Positions 16,890-25,953 of a stretch of 64,000 nt of DNA are shown here, piece after piece. The stretch's first letter is position 1. Each line of letters opens with the position of its first letter. Under the pieces are notes generated by a model. It did not search any database. It was not told the origin of the DNA and was given only the letters and a program-made list of their open reading frames with translations. The stretch comes from Korobacter sp036501185 (GTDB taxonomy: Bacteria; Acidobacteriota; Terriglobia; Terriglobales; Acidobacteriaceae): contig DASYAU010000114.1 of the NCBI GenBank assembly GCA_036501185.1, positions 62,001-126,000 of the forward strand. Direction: 5' to 3'. The position numbers were made by a program, and so were the translations under genes.

Positions 16890-18650
16890 TTATGGATTGG
16901 TTCGAACAAAGGCTTTAATCGTCGCGCACCGCTTTCCTTCCGACTCCCCGTGCGGACGCACCACATACTCGCCGACCGCTGCCGGCACAACAAACGTCTC
17001 GGCAAAATGGACAACGAACGGCGCGAACTTGCCCGTGGGGCTCTCCACCACGGCCTCCTGCCCTTCGCACAAGTTCAGAACGTTGACGCCTCCGTTTGTA
17101 TTGTGAGGAACGGCCCCAGTGAACCAGTGCCGCCGCGTCTCGATGAACTCGCGCTCGTGCAGTCCAGTCCGTTCTTCGGTCCACCCATTGCCTTCCGCAA
17201 CCTTCGAGATCTGGCTGACGAGGTTCTTCTCCACCCACCCGGTCGTGCGATACCACTGCACATTTCGCAAGCCATGTTCCAGGTGGATCGGTCGCGGCGT
17301 TCCGTCCAGTCCCAGCCGGCCCCAGTCCCACATCTTGAACGTGAAGATATACGGAGTGGCGCTGATCTCGAGCACCATGCTGTTCCTGCCGGAGCAATGT
17401 GGCGTGCCCGCCGGAATCGAAAAATGGTCATGCGTTTTCGCGGGCCACTTGTTCACGTACTTTTCGGCATCGAACGGCTTCTCGCCCTCCTGCGCCTCCC
17501 ACAGTTCAGCGATCATTTGCTTGCGATCGATGTTCTCCTTCAACCCAAGGTACACGCAGCCTTCCTCGGTTGCGTCGAGCAGATAGTAGCTCTCATCCTG
17601 GGTATAGTGCATCCCGAACTTTTCCTGGATGTACTCCGTCAGCGGATGCACTTGAAACGACAGATTGCCCCCATCCATCGTGTCGAGAAAGTCGAACCGG
17701 ATGGGAAACTCGGTTCCAAAGCGCCCGTGGACGGCATCGCCCAGCAATTCCCGCGGATGCTGAAACACCAGGTTAATCGAAGGGATTTCGACTCGGGCGT
17801 CCCCAAACCCGAGCAGCAGGCTGTTCTCCTCCGGCACGCAATCGAAGCACCATGCGTAGTTTTCCTGGTCGCGCGGAAGATCGCAAACTTCTTTCATCCA
17901 CTGCCCGCCCCACGGTCCCGGATCGAAAAACGGCACCACGCGAAACGGTCGTCGCGCAGCAATCGCCAGCCCATCAGCAAGGGCCCGCCCCGAAATCATC
18001 TTCGGTGTATCACGGTCATTCGTATCAACCACGAAATCCATGCGCGAGAACAACGCCTTTTTGAGGCGATCCGCCGCCCGCCAATCGACAAAGAACGCGC
18101 GTTTATATTTCAGCGACGGCCGTTCTTTGCAGTTCTGCAGGCCAAGGTTCGCGATCTCCCCGGCACGCTGGCGCCGTTGGATCTCCCACCGCGCCATATC
18201 GCAATACACCAGCAGGTCCCCGCGCTCCGCAATCAGCGTAGCGCCCGTACCGATTACCAGCACCAGCCCCGCTGCTTCGGAAATCGATCGGCGCGCACTC
18301 GTGACTTTCGCTGGATCGAGGAACTCCGCGACTTCGTAATTGTTCATGAACCCGAAAACTGGATCGTCGCCAAGATCACGCGCATAAACTGCTTCAATCG
18401 CATTTGCTGGCAGCAAGCAATCCGCCGCCCGCACCACTTTCGCCGGCTTCAGCGCTAGTTCCAACTCACGTTGAATCTCGTCTTCAAAACATCCCGGGTA
18501 GCACTCCACGCACAACACAGTACCGCCGTCTCCAACCTTCGCCTTGAGTCGGTGCCCAATCGCCTCCCAGCCCACGTCACACGCCTCCGGCGAGCCGGAA
18601 ACGGCAACAAACGGATATTTGTCGTAGTTGGATTTCACAGATTTCGACAT
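16890..18650 (-). CDS. Two-domain class I mannose-6-phosphate isomerase-type protein
   Basis: A 586-residue protein. The C-terminal half (~245-586) is a type I phosphomannose isomerase cupin. WGGQWMKEV, Q333 and H335 (FQVHP), E353 (QDESYYLL) and H418 (GTPHCSG) supply the expected zinc ligands. The first ~240 residues form a second domain that resembles P-loop nucleoside-kinase folds in strand pattern (PFVAVSGSPEACDVGW, GLVLVIGTGATL), but it lacks a Walker A GxxxxGK[ST]. Similar long forms occur in Bacteroidota. I use ATG 18650, since the 41 upstream codons look non-coding. It may isomerise mannose or another sugar 6-phosphate; the role of the first domain is unknown. It likely shares a transcript with the esterase. 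Confidence 0.78.
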   Translation of the reverse strand: MSKSVKSNYDKYPFVAVSGSPEACDVGWEAIGHRLKAKVGDGGTVLCVECYPGCFEDEIQRELELALKPAKVVRAADCLLPANAIEAVYARDLGDDPVFGFMNNYEVAEFLDPAKVTSARRSISEAAGLVLVIGTGATLIAERGDLLVYCDMARWEIQRRQRAGEIANLGLQNCKERPSLKYKRAFFVDWRAADRLKKALFSRMDFVVDTNDRDTPKMISGRALADGLAIAARRPFRVVPFFDPGPWGGQWMKEVCDLPRDQENYAWCFDCVPEENSLLLGFGDARVEIPSINLVFQHPRELLGDAVHGRFGTEFPIRFDFLDTMDGGNLSFQVHPLTEYIQEKFGMHYTQDESYYLLDATEEGCVYLGLKENIDRKQMIAELWEAQEGEKPFDAEKYVNKWPAKTHDHFSIPAGTPHCSGRNSMVLEISATPYIFTFKMWDWGRLGLDGTPRPIHLEHGLRNVQWYRTTGWVEKNLVSQISKVAEGNGWTEERTGLHEREFIETRRHWFTGAVPHNTNGGVNVLNLCEGQEAVVESPTGKFAPFVVHFAETFVVPAAVGEYVVRPHGESEGKRCATIKAFVRTNP

Positions 18651-18829
18651 GGACCCTCGGCCCCAGCCGCTTAGATATCTGTCTTCGTTATTCGGACTGT
18701 GCGACGCCGAGCGGCAAGCTGGATAATCCGGCGCGAATCTCCCCTCGCCGAACTTTCCGTCGTGAGTCCACAACCATCGTGTCGGCCTTACAACCTACGC
18801 CGGCTGGCCTTCTGTCCATCTTGAAAATA

Positions 18830-18857
18830 CGGCGGCAACGATGTGTTGTTGCCGCCG
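18830..18857 (-). terminator. Candidate intrinsic terminator of TonB receptor gene 1
   Basis: Two perfect 10-bp arms (18830-18839 and 18848-18857) enclose an 8-nt loop. Read on the minus strand the stem is followed by TATTTTC, a short U-rich tail. It lies 22 bp after the receptor's stop codon. Confidence 0.45.
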
Positions 18858-18878
18858 CGGTTGAGCATCGCTGCGCGT

Positions 18879-21800
18879 TTAGAAAATGATCTTCGCAGAG
18901 AACTGTACTTGCCTCGCAGTTCCCGGTCCAATCTGGTTTGTATTCGCATCCGCAACCGTCTGGCTCACCTGTGCAAAGTTCGGGTTTAAAGCCGGCAGCC
19001 CGGTGTTGAGATCAATCGAACAAGTCGCCGGCGTGGTCGCAGTAGCTGCAGCCACTCCGTTTGCGCAGATTCCAGCATTACCCGGTCCCTGGAAATTCGG
19101 GTGATTCAGGATGTTGAAGATGTCCGCCCGGAATTCCAATTTGAATCCCTCAGTGATTGCAAAGTCCTTCATCAGCGAGAAGTCGATCTGTACGAATTTC
19201 GGACCAATGAACGTGTTGCGACCGACGTTGCCGTCCTGCCCGACCGCTCCGGTGAAGTCCGCGGGAACCGTAAATCCACTCAGGTTCAACACGGAGTTCG
19301 GATAGGCCCAATTGCCGTTCGAATTCTCCTGAATCTGTCCGGCGACGGAGTCAGGCCGTACCGGAACTCCGAAGAAGCCCGGCACCAGGGTTACGTTCAC
19401 CGGCAGCCCCGAACGGGCCTGCAGGATGCTGGAAACTTGCCAGCCCCCTAGCACATTCCGCACGAAGCCGTTCGAGCCCTTCAGTTCTGGTAAGCCATAA
19501 ACCAAGCTGCCTGTCAGGTTGTGCCGCACGTCCCAGTCGCCGTTACCGCGGTCGTAATTGGGATTCATCGGATTTGAGAACCCGCTGAACACGTTCACCA
19601 TGTCGTCGATTTCATGCGACCAGGTGTAGTTCACTTCGTAGTTCAGCCTGCCTACGTTGTGCCGCACCTGCGCCTGCAACGAGTTGTAGCTCGACGACAA
19701 GCAATCGCAGTCATAGTTCTCGTTTGCAAAACCGCTGTACGGTCTCCCCGCCTGTGTGATGAAGTTCGCAGCATTCACGTTCACCGCCGCGAAGTCCACG
19801 CCCGCTTGCATATGGACCGCGTGGTTCCCAACATACTTAAGATCGAGCACGGTATTCGGAGCGATCTCCTGCTGGATGCCGAATAACCAGTTTGTGGAAA
19901 CCGGGTCCTTCGCATTCGTCGGGAAAATCGAAACGTTCTGCGTGCCCGCAATCAAGGGCGGATTGGGCGACGGGTACGAAATCGAGAAGGGTGGATTGTT
20001 GAAGATCGCCTGGAACACGTTCACGTTGTAACTCGAGAGATCCGGGATGTTGCTGATCAACCCGAAGCCGAACTGCATCGGCATGTAGAACAGGCCGCCG
20101 TACCCGTGGATCACCGTCTTGCCGGTGCCGAATGGATCATAAGAGAATCCGATGCGCGGTGCGAAGTCGTTCTTAGGCGCGTTGTAAGCATCCTGGCTAG
20201 TAGGCAGGAACGACTGCGTCGCGATATCGAAATTCTGTTCGTTATTGTGGCGTTCGTTCCAAACCGTGTTGAACTCGTAGCGTAAACCAAGATTGATGGT
20301 CAGCTTTCGGCTCGCGTGCCAATCGTCCTGCGCGTAGAAGTCAATGTTGTTGTTTTGCACTCCAACGAATCCCGGGAAGCCGATCTTCTGTAGGACAAAC
20401 GGGTTGTTATTTTCCAGATCGCTAAAGCTGCCGAAAGAATAGGTCTGCTGCGGCCGCAACCATTCATTCAACTGGTTAGCACGGTACTGCACGCCGAATT
20501 TCAAAGTATGCGATCCCGCCGTTTTCGTAACGTTATCGAAAATTTCAAACGTGTTGAACGGCGTGATTTGGTTAAACGTATTCGGTCCCGGTAGGGCGCC
20601 GAGGTTCGTGAAGAACCCTGTGAATGCAACCAGCGGTGAAGGAGTGTCGGAGTTCGTATTCGAATAGAACCGGTTCAGCGCCACGCTGAATTGATTGAGC
20701 AACGTCGGGCTGAAGGTGTGCGTCTCGTCGATTTTTCCGAGCTGAGTGCGCATGGCTTGCGGCGACGTCTGTCCTTGGTTCAATCCATACGTGTAATTGG
20801 TCAATGAGTCGTTGATGTTGTAGCGGAAGAAAATTCGATCCCTGTCGGTAATATTCCAGTCAACCTTGATCGAGCCGGTATCCTCCCGCAATATATCCGG
20901 CAGCGCAGCCGGGTCGTAGACCAAGTCCGCGCCGTTCGCAGGGTTCGCATCTGTGGTTTTTGGTACAGCGCATGAAGCCGGGGCAGGGGTACCTGTGCAG
21001 CCGGCAGATAGCGGAGCAAATTGTGCGAGGATCGGCGCGAGCGCGGGAGTCAGCGCCATATTCGTACGCACAATTTGACTCGGTATCTCGTACAACGCAT
21101 TCAAGTTCGTGATGTGCGTCCGGTCTCCTTCATAGTTGATGAAGAAGAACAACTTGTTCTTGATGATCGGACCGCCAAGGTTGCCGCCGAATTGATTCAG
21201 CCGGAGCGGTGATTTCTCGCCCGTATTGAAGTAGTCCCTCGCGTCGAGCGATTGGTTGCGGAAGAACTCGAACAACGTCCCGTGGAAGTCGTTGGTACCC
21301 GACTTGGTGATGATGTTCATCTGCGGGCCCAGCGATCGTCCTGAATCTGCACCGAAACCGCTGTTCGTAAAATCAATTTCCTGGATGCTGTCAACGCTGG
21401 CGCGCGTAATGCGAGCCAATTCCTGGCCTTCGGTATCAAGGAAGCCGTTGATATCGCCGCGTGATGCGTTCTGTCCATCCACCGTCACGTTCAAACCGGT
21501 GAAGATGTTTTCCATGCCGTTGACGCTGCCCTGGAAAAATCCGGTCGAATCCACCGACCCCGGAGCGATTTCGAGGAAGTCGCTGACATCGCGGCCGTTT
21601 ACCGGCAAGTTCGCGATTTGTGTCGCATTCAGCGTCGTGCCCGCTGCGGGCGATTCGGTGTTCACCGACGTGTTCGTACCGGTGACATCGACATTCGTCT
21701 GGCCGCCGGCAACGTTCAGCGCCAGGTTCGCCTGCACCACCGCGCCCACGTTCAATACAATCGTCTTGGTCTTCGACTCACCAAATCCTTGCGCCGTGGC

Positions 21801-22079
21801 CGAAACCACGTAGTTGCCGAACTGCAATGCCGAGCCAATATAAAAGCCCGTGCCGTTCGTGGTGACTGTCTTCGTCACGCCGGTCTGTTCGTTGGTGATC
21901 GTTACCTTTGCATTTGAAACTGCGGCGCCCGATGTATCCGTCACCGTTCCGTTGATCGTGCCCACGTCGAACTGAGCGAATACGCTGCACGCTGTGAGGA
22001 TCACGACAAACAAAATCAGCATCTGACGCAAAGCTCTCGGGGTGCGCTGTAGGTTGTCTCTCCGCGCATTGATTGTCAT
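18879..22079 (-). CDS. TonB-dependent receptor, Oar-like, carboxypeptidase-regulatory N-domain
   Basis: A 1066-residue outer-membrane receptor. From ATG 22079 it has a signal peptide (LILFVVILTACSVFA), then a CarboxypepD_reg-like domain (GTINGTVTDTSGAAVSNAKVTI), a plug region (TNVDVTGTNTSVN; SGTNDFHGTLFEFFRN) and a long beta-barrel ending in aromatic F (VQFSAKIIF), as expected for BAM recognition. Homology starts at 22079; the longer upstream frame crosses a likely promoter. Oar-like receptors of Acidobacteriota take up or secrete large substrates with TonB-ExbBD energy. It lies between the sugar island and a second receptor, so a role in glycan uptake is possible but not shown. Confidence 0.9.
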   Translation of the reverse strand: MTINARRDNLQRTPRALRQMLILFVVILTACSVFAQFDVGTINGTVTDTSGAAVSNAKVTITNEQTGVTKTVTTNGTGFYIGSALQFGNYVVSATAQGFGESKTKTIVLNVGAVVQANLALNVAGGQTNVDVTGTNTSVNTESPAAGTTLNATQIANLPVNGRDVSDFLEIAPGSVDSTGFFQGSVNGMENIFTGLNVTVDGQNASRGDINGFLDTEGQELARITRASVDSIQEIDFTNSGFGADSGRSLGPQMNIITKSGTNDFHGTLFEFFRNQSLDARDYFNTGEKSPLRLNQFGGNLGGPIIKNKLFFFINYEGDRTHITNLNALYEIPSQIVRTNMALTPALAPILAQFAPLSAGCTGTPAPASCAVPKTTDANPANGADLVYDPAALPDILREDTGSIKVDWNITDRDRIFFRYNINDSLTNYTYGLNQGQTSPQAMRTQLGKIDETHTFSPTLLNQFSVALNRFYSNTNSDTPSPLVAFTGFFTNLGALPGPNTFNQITPFNTFEIFDNVTKTAGSHTLKFGVQYRANQLNEWLRPQQTYSFGSFSDLENNNPFVLQKIGFPGFVGVQNNNIDFYAQDDWHASRKLTINLGLRYEFNTVWNERHNNEQNFDIATQSFLPTSQDAYNAPKNDFAPRIGFSYDPFGTGKTVIHGYGGLFYMPMQFGFGLISNIPDLSSYNVNVFQAIFNNPPFSISYPSPNPPLIAGTQNVSIFPTNAKDPVSTNWLFGIQQEIAPNTVLDLKYVGNHAVHMQAGVDFAAVNVNAANFITQAGRPYSGFANENYDCDCLSSSYNSLQAQVRHNVGRLNYEVNYTWSHEIDDMVNVFSGFSNPMNPNYDRGNGDWDVRHNLTGSLVYGLPELKGSNGFVRNVLGGWQVSSILQARSGLPVNVTLVPGFFGVPVRPDSVAGQIQENSNGNWAYPNSVLNLSGFTVPADFTGAVGQDGNVGRNTFIGPKFVQIDFSLMKDFAITEGFKLEFRADIFNILNHPNFQGPGNAGICANGVAAATATTPATCSIDLNTGLPALNPNFAQVSQTVADANTNQIGPGTARQVQFSAKIIF

Positions 22080-22129
22080 AGCGATGTCTCCCGCCTCCGT
22101 AAAGGACGCAATACTGCCCAACGATCGAA

Positions 22130-22159
22130 ATCGTATTCCGGCTGTTCCATGCGAGTCAA
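22130..22159 (-). promoter_or_regulatory. Candidate sigma-70 promoter of TonB receptor gene 1
   Basis: On the minus strand TTGACT (22154-22159) and TACGAT (22130-22135) are separated by 18 bp. This is about 50 bp before the start codon and downstream of the terminator at 22296-22325, so the two receptors appear to be separate transcription units. Confidence 0.4.
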
Positions 22160-22295
22160 TCATTTTTTTGCGCGTTTTACCGGAAACGATCTTCGTTTTG
22201 TTCTTTTTCGGGATCAAACTGCTCTTTTCCCTCCCCCGGAACGTGCTATCTTTCCTCCAAATTTCTCTTTGCCCTCTCACGGAACCTGCCTGAAC

Positions 22296-22325
22296 GAAAA
22301 AAGGGCCGGCATCTCTGCCGACCCT
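22296..22325 (-). terminator. Intrinsic terminator of TonB receptor gene 2
   Basis: On the minus strand AGGGTCGGCA, a GAGA loop, TGCCGGCCCT and then six T residues form a classic rho-independent terminator. The stem is 10 bp with one G-T-type mismatch position. It begins 24 bp after the stop codon at 22349. Confidence 0.78.
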
Positions 22326-22348
22326 TGCAATGCAGTTGGTTGCACTCT

Positions 22349-25300
22349 TTAGAAGCTGAACCGCACTCCAAACTCGCTCCACAACGAACGAGGCGTAATG
22401 GTACTCGACGGATTGATGAACCCAACCGGATGACCGAAGCTGGTCGGATCAGCAATGCTGGCTCCGAAGTTATTGCCATAATTCGCCCGGTTCGTCAGGT
22501 TGAACGCTTGCGCCATCAGCTCCACATTCAAGTGTTCGCCGAAGCGGATGGTCCTCGCCAGTCTCATATCGAGCTCGAAGAAGGCATCACCGCGCAACGG
22601 ATCGAAGTTGGCAATGGTGCAGTCAGCTGCCGATCCATTCAAGCCGTAGAAGCAATTCTGCGCCGCCGTATTGGCTGCGGCGGAGCTGCTGAAGTTTGAA
22701 GGCGAGAACGCCAGGTAGTCCGTCGGATGGGCCTTCGTGACCACGACGGCGTTCGTGGTGCCGCCACCGGTATTCAGGGCGTTCCCCGAATTGGTCAGGT
22801 TATACGGACGTGGTGATCCGAATTGCAGGATTGGAGAGAGCCGGAACTTCCACGGCATCTCGACAATGCCCGCGATCGTTACGTGATGACGCTCGTCATT
22901 CGTCGATGGGCCCCACTCGTATGGTGCAAACGGTGCCACCGCCAGGCGCGGATAGTTACGGAAGGCCGAGAAGCCGCCCGTGTCGTATCCATAAGCCCAC
23001 GACAACGTGTAGTTCGCGTCCACTTGGAAGTGATTGCTCATCCGTTTGCGATAGCTGAGGTTGATGCCGTCATAGTGCGAACGGCCAATCGACTCCTCAA
23101 CGCGAACACTCGCCAGCTCAGGTTCCGTGCTCGCTGCGAACGCGTCAGTCAGCGGTGCAGTGCAGCAGACGCCGCCGACCGGTACCTTCTGGTCAACGTT
23201 AATGGTCCGATTTTCGTGCAGGTCAAGCACGTGGGTATATTCCGCCTCAATCACTGAGTCGTTCGTAATGCCCCACGAGTATCCAACGTTGAATTCCTCG
23301 GAAACCGGGTTCTGGTAACGAGGGTCAATCAAACGTCCAGTGCTGCCTGCAACCAGTTGCGACGAGGGCGCCGCGATCGTCGGCATGGGATCGACGCCAT
23401 AGCGCCAGTCGCCCAGCGCGACGCCGGTGCCCGGAACGATGTTCGTCGGATCATTCAGTGTGAACAAGGTTTGGAAGATGGTTGGATTTGCCTGCTGCTC
23501 CATGAACAACGGAATGTTCTGGAAGCTATTGCCGTAGTACAGCCCGAACCCGCCGCGCACTACGTGACGGCCTCGACCGGTGATGTCGTAAGCGAAACCA
23601 ACCCGTGGGCTGAAGTCAAAGTCGTCGTTATTCGGCACGCTCAAATACGGATTCGTGAACGAACTGTTGAGCGCCTGCAATTCCTGGAATGTGCGGCTTT
23701 TCGGAATGTCCGATTGACCGAGCGCGTTGTAGTCCTTGTCCCAGCGTATTCCGAGGTTCAACGTCAATCGCGGGGAAACTTTCCAATCATCCTGAAAATA
23801 CAAGCCAAGTTGCTTGGTCGCCACCAGGAAGTACGGATCGCCATTCGCAACCGTCATTCCCGTAACCAGCCCTGGCGTCGCGAAGCCTTCCGGATAAGTG
23901 CCAGGGTCCCCAAGTACCACGCTCGGGTTCGCAGCGAAATCAATCTCCAGCGTGGAGCTGAATTCGAAGAATCCGCCTTCGACTGGGTTCCAGATGTAGT
24001 CCACACCGCCCTTCAAAGTATGCTTCCCGATGGTTTTCGAGATGTCATCCTTGAACTGCCACTTCCGCTGGTACGACTGCTGTGGAACGTTGGTATTGGT
24101 GCCGAACGACGCGCTTGGGAACGTGATCAGAGGCTTGCTGATGGTGCTGTTGATCAGGTTGTTCCAGTATTGCCAGCCGGCAGTGAACTGGTTCACCAGG
24201 GTTGGCGAGATCACCGAATTGAAGGTGAAGTTCGCAACCTGCAAATGGTTCACCGTAAAGTTGCCGTTGGTGAGATCGCCGGTCCCATCCGACTGATCGT
24301 TCAGGCTGTTATTCGCTTGTGAACTGTAGGAGATGTAGGCCGAGTTCTTCGAGTTAATCGCCCAATCCATGCGGCCGTTGTAACGCGTTTCATAGAACGG
24401 ACGCGGGATCACCGCCGCCGGCTGCACGTCGGTAAACGCTGACGCCGCTTTCGACAGTTCTGCGAACGAGGTCGGATCTTCCGGCAGTCCCTGGCTCTCG
24501 CGTTCACGCTCGATCGCGAAAAATCCAAACAGCTTGTCCTTCACGAAAGGGCCGCCAACCGAACCGCCAAATTGTTGGCGACTGTAATCCGGATGGTTTG
24601 AAATAAAGCCCGTTCCATCGCCGGTCGGATCTTTTTCAGCCGTGTCCAGCGCGGAGTTGCGGAAATAACCGAACAGAGATCCGTGATACAGGTTGGTGCC
24701 GGACTTCGTGATCATGTTGATCGCGGCGCCTTGCGAGCGCCCGTTTTCTGCGGAGAAGCGCTGCGTGCTGATCTGGAACTCTTGCACCGCTTCCAACGGC
24801 AACTGCATCACCATGCCGCCAACCGTGTTGTCTTTGTTGTCGATTCCGTTGACCGTAACGTTCACGTTGCGGCCGTCAGAGCCGTTCACCGACAGAATCG
24901 CATAGCGGTTCTTCGTGGGGTCGTACGAGTCAGTTTGACGGACGCCCGGAGCAAGATACGCGAGGTCAGCGGCATCGCGCCCGACCAGCGGCATCTCCTG
25001 CACCTCGCTCGGTGTAATCTGCGTACTCACAGATGTCTTTGCCACATCCACTAGCGGCGCGGCTTCTGTCACTTCCACTATTTGGCTTGCCGAACCTGGC
25101 TCCAGTATCGCGTTCAGCGTGGACGTACGCCCAACCAGCAGTTCCACAGTTTGCGACAGCACTTGAAAGCCACCCTTGGTGGACTTCACCGTGTACATCC
25201 CTGCTGGAAGCAGGTCAAAACGGAAATTCCCTTCGCTATTCGTGCTCACTGCTCTGGTAGCGCCCGTCGCATTGTTCGTGATCACAACATGGGCGTCGGC

Positions 25301-25429
25301 CACCACCGCCTGCGACTTGTCGTAGACGGTGCCGACCAGCGTCGCGCTGGCCGTAGCTTGAGCGAATAGTTGTGCCGCGCATAGGACGAGTGCCAGCGCA
25401 ACTAGACCTCGGATGATTGTCTCTTTCAT
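22349..25429 (-). CDS. TonB-dependent receptor, Oar-like, carboxypeptidase-regulatory N-domain
   Basis: A 1026-residue outer-membrane receptor. ATG 25429 follows GGAGGAAACG, a strong ribosome binding site, and starts a signal peptide (LVALALVLCAAQLFA). A carboxypeptidase-regulatory-like domain (LVGTVYDKSQAVVADAHVVI) precedes the plug (SVSTQITPSEVQEMPL; NMITKSGTNLYHGSLFGYF) and the barrel, which ends GVRFSF. It is only about as similar in layout to the receptor at 18879-22079 as other Oar-like proteins are, so they look like family members rather than a recent tandem duplication. Its own terminator separates it from the downstream receptor. It is divergent from the NHL-repeat protein at 25954. 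Confidence 0.92.
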   Translation of the reverse strand: MKETIIRGLVALALVLCAAQLFAQATASATLVGTVYDKSQAVVADAHVVITNNATGATRAVSTNSEGNFRFDLLPAGMYTVKSTKGGFQVLSQTVELLVGRTSTLNAILEPGSASQIVEVTEAAPLVDVAKTSVSTQITPSEVQEMPLVGRDAADLAYLAPGVRQTDSYDPTKNRYAILSVNGSDGRNVNVTVNGIDNKDNTVGGMVMQLPLEAVQEFQISTQRFSAENGRSQGAAINMITKSGTNLYHGSLFGYFRNSALDTAEKDPTGDGTGFISNHPDYSRQQFGGSVGGPFVKDKLFGFFAIERERESQGLPEDPTSFAELSKAASAFTDVQPAAVIPRPFYETRYNGRMDWAINSKNSAYISYSSQANNSLNDQSDGTGDLTNGNFTVNHLQVANFTFNSVISPTLVNQFTAGWQYWNNLINSTISKPLITFPSASFGTNTNVPQQSYQRKWQFKDDISKTIGKHTLKGGVDYIWNPVEGGFFEFSSTLEIDFAANPSVVLGDPGTYPEGFATPGLVTGMTVANGDPYFLVATKQLGLYFQDDWKVSPRLTLNLGIRWDKDYNALGQSDIPKSRTFQELQALNSSFTNPYLSVPNNDDFDFSPRVGFAYDITGRGRHVVRGGFGLYYGNSFQNIPLFMEQQANPTIFQTLFTLNDPTNIVPGTGVALGDWRYGVDPMPTIAAPSSQLVAGSTGRLIDPRYQNPVSEEFNVGYSWGITNDSVIEAEYTHVLDLHENRTINVDQKVPVGGVCCTAPLTDAFAASTEPELASVRVEESIGRSHYDGINLSYRKRMSNHFQVDANYTLSWAYGYDTGGFSAFRNYPRLAVAPFAPYEWGPSTNDERHHVTIAGIVEMPWKFRLSPILQFGSPRPYNLTNSGNALNTGGGTTNAVVVTKAHPTDYLAFSPSNFSSSAAANTAAQNCFYGLNGSAADCTIANFDPLRGDAFFELDMRLARTIRFGEHLNVELMAQAFNLTNRANYGNNFGASIADPTSFGHPVGFINPSSTITPRSLWSEFGVRFSF

Positions 25430-25953
25430 TCGTTTCCTCCAGGGTTGATTACTTTCGGAATTGCTACCGCGGCTGCGTTCTACGGCGAGAGACAACAAAA
25501 AGAACCCCAAAAACGGCGAACCTAGAATCCGCCAACCCACCTTTGGGGCAGCTTCTTCGCACTTTTGCTTCCAACACTAAAGTGCTTTGTTCACAATTAT
25601 TTACATTGAGACTTGCCGCTGGTGGGTATTGAATTCAGGATGGCGGAACATCGAGAATATGGAATTCTATATTTCGATCGACGTAATGTTGCGCTGTGCC
25701 TGCCATTATCGCGCGCCCTGGGGCGCTTAGAAGAATTGCCCCGCCCAGTTCCCACATCGATTCCTGCAATTTAGGCGTGTCACCACCAAAAGATTGGCCT
25801 TACTCCTTCTTGACATCGGCCCGGAATCGAATCACAATCTGCGCCTTCGTGTCGGCCTCCGGCCGGCCCTTTCCCCGAAGACTATTTCCTGACCCGTCCC
25901 AGCGCGGACACTCCGGCCCCCTCGCAGTCATTCAACCACTAAGGAGATCCGAG
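25430..25953. other. 524-bp divergent intergenic region with an AT-rich imperfect palindrome
   Basis: This lies between the divergent TonB receptor 2 and the NHL-repeat gene and must contain both promoters. An imperfect palindrome centred on GAATTC spans 25655-25675, with 16 of 20 positions symmetrical. AAGGAG at 25940-25946 is the ribosome binding site of the rightward gene. I see no further small gene here. Confidence 0.4.

Noticed and set aside
16950..18458. Plus-strand open frame of 502 codons
   Set aside because: Antisense to the phosphomannose-isomerase-type gene; rich in Arg/His and without domains.
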